Origin: Suilimivivens sp964393865
GTDB lineage: Bacteria > Bacillota > Clostridia > Lachnospirales > Lachnospiraceae
Direction of reading: 5' to 3'
Assembly (NCBI GenBank): GCA_964393865.1
Contig: CAYMUW010000067.1
Span: forward strand, 1-10,433
DNA: 10,433 bases
The position numbers and the translations under genes were made by a program. Of the stretch, positions 7,145 through 10,433 are shown piece by piece. The notes beneath the pieces were generated by a model. That model saw only the letters and a list, made by a program, of their open reading frames with translations, was not told where the DNA came from and ran no database searches. How positions within the stretch are numbered: position 1 is the stretch's first letter; each line of letters opens with the position of its first letter.

Positions 7145-8065
7145 TTAGTTGTTTTTTGACATTGCTTCAGCAACAACAGCGCCTAAAGCAATGGAGTTTA
7201 CCTTGGTTTCAAAATCATCGGAACGAGAGGTTAAAATAACGGGAGCCTTGGTTCCGGTAAGGATATTTCCGTTGACAACCTTTGCGGTATGTACCAGACA
7301 CTTGTAAACAAGGTTTCCGGCATGAATGTCGGGGAAAAGAAGAATATCGGCATCACCCTGGATTGCTCTGTCCGTAGCTCCTTTGTGCTTAGCTGCTTCA
7401 GGATCAATAGCAAGGTCCAAGGATAAAGGACCGTCCACGATACATCCACTAATCTTTCCGTCTTTATTCATCTGTGTCAGCTCTCCGGCCTCTACGGTAG
7501 CAGGCATCTTGGGGTTGATTACCTCAACAGCTGCCAGAGGAGCCACTTTGGGATTTTCAATACCGCAGGCACTGGTAATTTCGAGTGTATTGTTAATAAT
7601 ATTTACTTTATCTTCCAGTGTAGGATAAGGAATGAATGCTACATCGGTTAAGAAGAGAAGATGGTCAATGCCTTCAATGTCAAATACACATACGTGGGAC
7701 AAAGGCTTACCGGTACGAAGTCCGACCTCCTTGTCAAGAACGCTCTTTAAGAAGCCCTTGGTGTCAATGAGCCCCTTCATATACATGTCAGCTTTTCCGT
7801 CGTGAACCAGCTTGACTGCGGTAAGAGCTGCCTCGGTGGTATCCTCCACGTTGATGATTTCAAAACCGTTTAAATCCATGTTCATAGAAACGGCAATTTC
7901 CTTAATTTTCTTTTCGTCACCAACTAAGATGGCATCTGCAATGTTTCTCTCCTTGGCTGCCTTAACGGCTTCCAATACGGCAGAATCCTGAGCTACGGCA
8001 ACAGCAACCTTTTTGATGCCGCATTCATTAACCTTGGCAATTAAATCAGCGAATGTTTTACTCAT
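7145..8065 (-). CDS. ptb: Phosphate butyryltransferase
   Basis: A 306-residue enzyme of the PTA/PTB family. It converts butyryl-CoA and phosphate to butyryl phosphate and CoA, the step before butyrate kinase. Seen in the sequence are Met96-Lys-Gly-Leu-Ile-Asp-Thr-Lys-Gly and Leu-Arg-Thr-Gly (116-119), Val210-Asp-Gly-Pro-Leu-Ser-Leu-Asp, Leu243-Phe-Pro-Asp-Ile-His-Ala-Gly-Asn and the C-terminal Gly271-Thr-Lys-Ala-Pro-Val-Ile-Leu-Thr-Ser-Arg-Ser-Asp. The length matches Ptb (about 300), while phosphate acetyltransferases are longer. The following butyrate-kinase gene supports Ptb over Pta. The ATG complements 8063-8065 and follows a ribosome binding site (GAGGTG, complement of 8073-8078) by 7 bases. 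A promoter with a Rex-like operator lies upstream (8149-8185), suggesting repression or release by the NADH/NAD+ ratio. Confidence 0.95.
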   Translation of the reverse strand: MSKTFADLIAKVNECGIKKVAVAVAQDSAVLEAVKAAKERNIADAILVGDEKKIKEIAVSMNMDLNGFEIINVEDTTEAALTAVKLVHDGKADMYMKGLIDTKGFLKSVLDKEVGLRTGKPLSHVCVFDIEGIDHLLFLTDVAFIPYPTLEDKVNIINNTLEITSACGIENPKVAPLAAVEVINPKMPATVEAGELTQMNKDGKISGCIVDGPLSLDLAIDPEAAKHKGATDRAIQGDADILLFPDIHAGNLVYKCLVHTAKVVNGNILTGTKAPVILTSRSDDFETKVNSIALGAVVAEAMSKNN

Positions 8066-8100
8066 TTGTTTTCACCTCGTATAATTATTTATATTTTATG

Positions 8101-8139
8101 TAGTGTCGAGCTGTGCTGCCCTTTTACACACCGACGCTA
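8101..8139 (-). other. Stem in the ptb leader
   Basis: On the minus strand the outer arms (complements of 8132-8139 and 8101-8108) pair over 8 bases with one G-U; an inner TGTG/CACA pairing can extend it across an internal loop. It lies within the predicted 85-base ptb leader, about 23 bases before the ribosome binding site. No terminator-type U-run follows. It may stabilise the mRNA or be a protein target. Confidence 0.35.
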
Positions 8140-8148
8140 ATAATCACA

Positions 8149-8166
8149 TCGTTAAAATAATAACAC
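8149..8166 (-). promoter_or_regulatory. Candidate Rex operator
   Basis: Compared with the Rex consensus TTGTTAA-N4-TTAACAA, the 18 bases read TCGTTAA-N4-ATAACAC: 11 of 14 defined positions match and the dyad is kept. The site overlaps the -10 element of the ptb promoter, where a bound repressor would block RNA polymerase. Rex control of fermentation genes in Clostridia is established; binding here is inferred. Confidence 0.55.
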
Positions 8167-8185
8167 TGTTTGAGGGAAAAAGCAA
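8157..8185 (-). promoter_or_regulatory. Candidate sigma-A promoter for ptb-buk
   Basis: On the minus strand TTGCTT (complement of 8180-8185) and TATTAT (complement of 8157-8162, five of six matches) are 17 bases apart. Transcription would start near 8150, about 85 bases before the ptb start codon. The -35 lies only about 12 bases beyond the stop codon of the upstream Rpn-type gene, and no clear terminator separates the two. Confidence 0.55.
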
Positions 8186-8197
8186 TCATTCAGACCG

Positions 8198-9281
8198 CTA
8201 TTTGCCTTTTCCTTTTAAGGCGGCAAGTTCAGCCTGCAGCCTGGCTATTTCTTTTTGAGATGCGGTAAGCTGATTCTTGGTGTCGTCAAGCTGATTCTTG
8301 GTGTCGTCAAGCTGATTCTTGGTGTCGTCAAGCTGATTCTTGNNNNNNNNNNNNNNNNNNNNNNNNNNNNNNNNNNNNNNNNNNNNNNNNNNNNNNNNNN
8401 NNNNNNNNNNNNNNNNNNNNNNNNNNNNNNNNNNNNNNNNNNGTGTCGTTAAGTTGATTTTTGGTGTCGTCAAGTTGATTTTTTGTATCATCAAGCTGAC
8501 TCTGCGTAAGAAGCAGTTTATTTAAGGCTCTTTGCTGTATGCATTCTATATCACGTTGGTTACGGTAATATTCTTCCTGCGCTTCGCACTGCATACGAAC
8601 CTTTTCTTCTGCGCTTAATCGGTATAAGGTTTCGGAAGCTTCACTGACATATTCGTTTTTGGTAGCAAGCATTTTGATTTCCTCCCATGTGGCTGCTTTA
8701 AAAAGCTTTGCCCAATAGTCGATATGATGAGCTTTATCCTCATCGGTTGCTAAATAGGTATAGTTTAAGTTTAGCACAGACAACCTGATTTTGTCACTAT
8801 AAATCGCATAATTTTTAACGTTCATTAACTTATAAGTTGCATAAAATTCCGGATGATCAGGAAATAAATCGAAATCAAGAAGTCCGATGTGAATAACAGG
8901 TTTTACTTCTGAATAATTCTGTCCTTTGTTAAGGTGGTCAAAACTGCGGCATAGATAACTCAGGGAACGGTCAGGCCAATTGCCGGCATTTAGTACCTGC
9001 ATTTCCAGATTAATAATGGTGTTATCATTCATTAATACCTTGATGTCGAGAAAAAAGGTCTTTTGGGTAATGGAGGCACCAAGTTCAATGGGATTCATGA
9101 TCACAGCAGAAGAAATTTCAGAGGAGTGGAGATGTAGCAGGGAACAGATAAGCCCTTTTAAGACATTGTTGTTTTCCTGAAGCAGAGCGCGAAAAAGATA
9201 ATCGTTTGTCAGCTTGTAGGGAAGCGGACCGGTAGCAGCATTTAGAGATATGGGGATGTGCTCAGATGAAATGATTTGCAT
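8198..9281 (-). CDS. Rpn-type PD-(D/E)XK nuclease family transposase with heptad-repeat coiled coil (contains assembly gap)
   Basis: A probable DNA nuclease of the Rpn / PD-(D/E)XK transposase family (PDDEXK_2 type). The N-terminal Asn-Asp-Tyr-Leu-Phe-Arg motif is at residues 26-31. The catalytic core shows Asp79 in Phe-Leu-Asp-Ile-Lys and Glu93-Met-Gln95, the E-x-Q variant of the motif. Residues up to about 250 form the family domain. From about 261 the protein becomes a tract of seven-residue units (Gln-Leu-Asp-Asp-Thr-Lys-Asn), then a leucine-rich coiled coil and a Lys-Gly-Lys-Gly-Lys end. The 100 N at 8343-8442 interrupt this tract. With the N removed the remaining 984 bases are one open frame of 327 residues plus stop, so the gene is likely intact and longer by an unknown number of heptads. 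The ATG complements 9279-9281, with AGGAGGT (complement of 9293-9299) 11 bases upstream. An upstream in-frame extension is AT-rich and precedes this site, so I exclude it. No inverted terminal repeats or IS ends are seen. Confidence 0.85.
8273..8498 (-). repeat. 21-base tandem repeats coding heptads, interrupted by the N gap
   Basis: Six 21-base units are visible: three identical ones plus a 7-base part left of the gap (8273-8342), and two units plus a 14-base part right of it (8443-8498). The 7 and 14 bases add up to one unit in phase, so any missing DNA should be a multiple of 21 bases. Units right of the gap differ from each other and from the left ones at synonymous sites. A degenerate seventh unit lies at 8252-8272. 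Confidence 0.93.
8343..8442. other. Assembly gap (100 N)
   Basis: Exactly 100 N, a conventional placeholder for a gap of unknown length. It falls within near-identical 21-base repeats, which short-read assembly cannot span. The apparent frame change across it is an artefact of 100 not being divisible by 3. Confidence 0.97.
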
Positions 9282-9648
9282 AAAAGATAAGAACCTCCTG
9301 TATGAAATGAATAAGTGAAATGGAATAAAATAGAATTTTAAAAAGATTTTATAGAGTAGGAAATAAAAGAACAGAAAGCTTTTATTCAATTTCTTATATG
9401 GTATTTTTATCACAAAAAAAGGAAAAAGTAAATCTTTTTCCATTAATCCGCATGTAGAAAATTTCATATAGAAGCAAAGAATAAAAATACCGTAAACATC
9501 AATCAGTTGTATTTAGGGATGATAATTTTTCGTTTTTCCCCAGATATTGTATTGTGCAGTTTGCTATCATGCTGGCAATAAGCAAGATTTTTGAAGTTGT
9601 GAAGCCGCAACGCTTCAATGGGGTGTTGTAAACGAGTTATGCTGTTTC
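9282..9648. other. AT-rich intergenic region between GNAT and Rpn-type genes
   Basis: No convincing gene is seen in these 367 bases. They hold the ribosome binding site of the Rpn-type gene (9293-9299) and a terminator-like hairpin (9414-9441). Weak minus-strand promoter elements for the Rpn-type gene are also present: TATAAA as complement of 9348-9353, and TTGAAT as complement of 9384-9389. A small dyad lies at 9600-9605 with 9612-9617, just downstream of the GNAT stop, without a U-run. The stretch is richer in A and T than the neighbouring conserved genes. Confidence 0.6.
9414..9441 (-). terminator. Terminator-like hairpin downstream of the GNAT gene
   Basis: Arms 9421-9428 and 9434-9441 pair perfectly over 8 bases with a 5-base loop. 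On the minus strand the stem is followed by seven T (complement of 9414-9420). It would end transcripts coming from the GNAT gene before the Rpn-type gene. The stem is AT-rich, so strength may be modest. Confidence 0.6.
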
Positions 9649-10170
9649 TTATAGCGTTTTGGAAAGATACAACACCAGACCATCATCATTTTTGCAGTCC
9701 GCATAAGGCTGACACACCTTATCGTCATACCAAACCCCTGTACCGTCTGGAATGTAGCCTCGCTTGACATACATGCGCTGTGCACTTCCGTAACCGCTGT
9801 GCAGCCCTACGCCAAGATATACCGTATCACTGTATTTTGATGCTATTTCTTCTGCAGCGTTCATAAGCCTGCTGCCAATGCCGTGGCAGCGGTATTTTTC
9901 AAGAACGCCGAAATCCACAATTTCGGGAAAACCTTTGCCTGCAAACGCACCCCATGCAGAATTGAGGTACACGTTGATGTAACCTGCAACATGACCTTGA
10001 TACTCGGCAACTAATGAGATAGCTCTATTTTCGGACTGATCCTTTAAACGCATTTCGTATTTATCAATATTGGCATCCCAGCCCTGGGCAATTTCTTCTG
10101 CGGTTATAATGGGTGCATCGGATGCGGTCATATTTCTGATTACAATATCTTTATCCTTGTAAAATGTCAT
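9649..10170 (-). CDS. GNAT family N-acetyltransferase
   Basis: A 173-residue single-domain acetyltransferase that would move an acetyl group from acetyl-CoA to an unknown amine. The acetyl-CoA pyrophosphate loop is visible as Arg94-x-x-Gly97-x-Gly99 in Tyr-Arg-Cys-His-Gly-Ile-Gly-Ser-Arg-Leu, preceded by the beta strand Ile-Val-Asp-Phe-Gly-Val. Near residues 125-140 comes Gly-Ser-Ala-Gln-Arg-Met-Tyr-Val-Lys-Arg-Gly-Tyr, the usual C-terminal GNAT signature around the general-acid tyrosine. The ATG complements 10168-10170 with AGGAG 7 bases upstream; a TTG start eight codons earlier would overlap that site and is rejected. It has its own promoter and appears to be a single-gene unit. The substrate cannot be told; protein, antibiotic or polyamine acetylation are all open. 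Confidence 0.9.
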   Translation of the reverse strand: MTFYKDKDIVIRNMTASDAPIITAEEIAQGWDANIDKYEMRLKDQSENRAISLVAEYQGHVAGYINVYLNSAWGAFAGKGFPEIVDFGVLEKYRCHGIGSRLMNAAEEIASKYSDTVYLGVGLHSGYGSAQRMYVKRGYIPDGTGVWYDDKVCQPYADCKNDDGLVLYLSKTL

Positions 10171-10209
10171 TGCAGTACTCCTGTATTTGCACAATGGTTA
10201 GCTTTGCAT

Positions 10210-10238
10210 ATTATACAGTATAAGGGAATAAAGTACAA
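10210..10238 (-). promoter_or_regulatory. Sigma-A promoter of the GNAT gene
   Basis: On the minus strand TTGTAC (complement of 10233-10238) and a perfect TATAAT (complement of 10210-10215) are 17 bases apart. Transcription would begin near 10203, giving a leader of about 33 bases with the AGGAG site. Confidence 0.7.
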
Positions 10239-10318
10239 GTTCGGTCTTTGCTTGAGTTTCCGCAAATTGCAGGCTGAAGTGAAAAGTTTATTTCCACTTT
10301 GAAAACTGCCAGGGAAAA

Positions 10319-10362
10319 AGTGGCATTTACTCTTACAGAAAAGGGTAAATGTCACTGTTTTT
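10319..10362. terminator. Strong bidirectional terminator hairpin
   Basis: Arms 10319-10334 and 10341-10356 form a 16-pair stem with two G-U pairs on the + strand and a 6-base loop. T-rich sequence follows on the + strand (10356-10366), and AAAAA precedes on the left (10315-10319), which gives a U-run on the minus strand. It probably ends a minus-strand gene right of the window and insulates the GNAT promoter. Confidence 0.75.
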
Positions 10363-10380
10363 GTTTCAAAAAATAGAGCT

Positions 10381-10393
10381 AAGTGTTACACTT
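10381..10393. promoter_or_regulatory. Perfect 13-base palindrome, possible operator
   Basis: AAGTGT-T-ACACTT is a perfect 6+1+6 dyad in AT-rich DNA near the right edge. Its size fits a small dimeric repressor site. The target gene would lie outside the window, and no regulator is identified. Confidence 0.35.
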
Positions 10394-10433
10394 TATCTAT
10401 CAGGTGACTAAGATATCAGGATTTATATATATT

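Noticed and set aside
6058..8065. Acetate kinase / phosphate acetyltransferase instead of buk/ptb
   Set aside because: Lengths (355 and 306 residues) and motifs fit butyrate kinase and phosphate butyryltransferase, and the ptb-buk order is classical.
8273..8498. CRISPR array
   Set aside because: Units are contiguous 21-base coding repeats with no spacers.
8255..8525. Open frames on the + strand through the repeat tract and N gap
   Set aside because: They are antisense shadows of the repeat units and depend on N being read as residues.
80..9281. Complete insertion sequence around either Rpn-type gene
   Set aside because: No matching terminal inverted repeats or target-site duplications were found by eye at either gene.
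9282..9467. In-frame N-terminal extension of the Rpn-type gene with a very hydrophobic, Phe-rich stretch that could look like membrane segments
   Set aside because: It lies in AT-rich intergenic DNA, contains the terminator hairpin, and the AGGAGGT site at 9293-9299 places the start at 9281.
9561..9585. Hairpin of TTGCT and AGCAA arms
   Set aside because: Only five clean pairs with a mismatched interior and no U-run; not supportable as a terminator.

Overview
The window looks like chromosomal DNA of a butyrate-forming, anaerobic Gram-positive gut bacterium, most likely a Lachnospiraceae-type Clostridium relative. The reasons are the AT-leaning composition, strong AGGAGG-type ribosome binding sites, the ptb-buk pair, and the style of its Rpn-type PD-(D/E)XK genes and DUF1848 gene. 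The assignment is inference; no rRNA or marker gene is present. One run of exactly 100 N (8343-8442) marks an assembly gap.

Layout. (1) 80-1938, + strand: a frameshifted Rpn/PD-(D/E)XK nuclease gene, then 18 bases later a DUF1848 gene with a C-terminal CX3CX2C cysteine cluster, closed by a strong terminator at 1967-2000. (2) 2213-5983, + strand: a compact probable operon of trkA and trkH (potassium uptake), a small MazG-like nucleotide pyrophosphohydrolase and dCTP deaminase. It has a long leader holding a possible pseudoknot and ends at a bidirectional terminator (5992-6045). (3) 6058-8065, - strand: ptb then buk, which turn butyryl-CoA into butyrate plus ATP. A promoter upstream is overlapped by a good match to the Rex (NADH/NAD+ sensor) operator. 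(4) 8198-9281, - strand: a second, different Rpn-type gene whose C-terminus is a coiled coil encoded by 21-base tandem repeats; the N gap lies inside these repeats. (5) 9649-10170, - strand: a GNAT acetyltransferase with its own clear promoter. Beyond it, a strong bidirectional hairpin terminator separates it from whatever lies right of the window.

How the parts work together. TrkA gates the TrkH potassium channel by nucleotide binding. The two downstream genes both handle deoxynucleotides: dCTP deaminase yields dUTP or dUMP, and the MazG-like protein may hydrolyse a non-canonical NTP. Ptb/Buk is the energy-yielding end of butyrate fermentation, and Rex control would tie it to redox state. 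The two Rpn-type genes are the accessory, fast-changing part of the window. One seems to have been inactivated by a single-base loss in its catalytic glutamate codon. The other has a repeat tract that could vary in length in whole heptads.

I do not see a wholly new multi-gene system. The most interesting signals are the heptad-repeat Rpn gene at the assembly gap, the catalytic-codon frameshift, the trkA leader structure, the Rex-like site and the dcd/MazG-like pairing.
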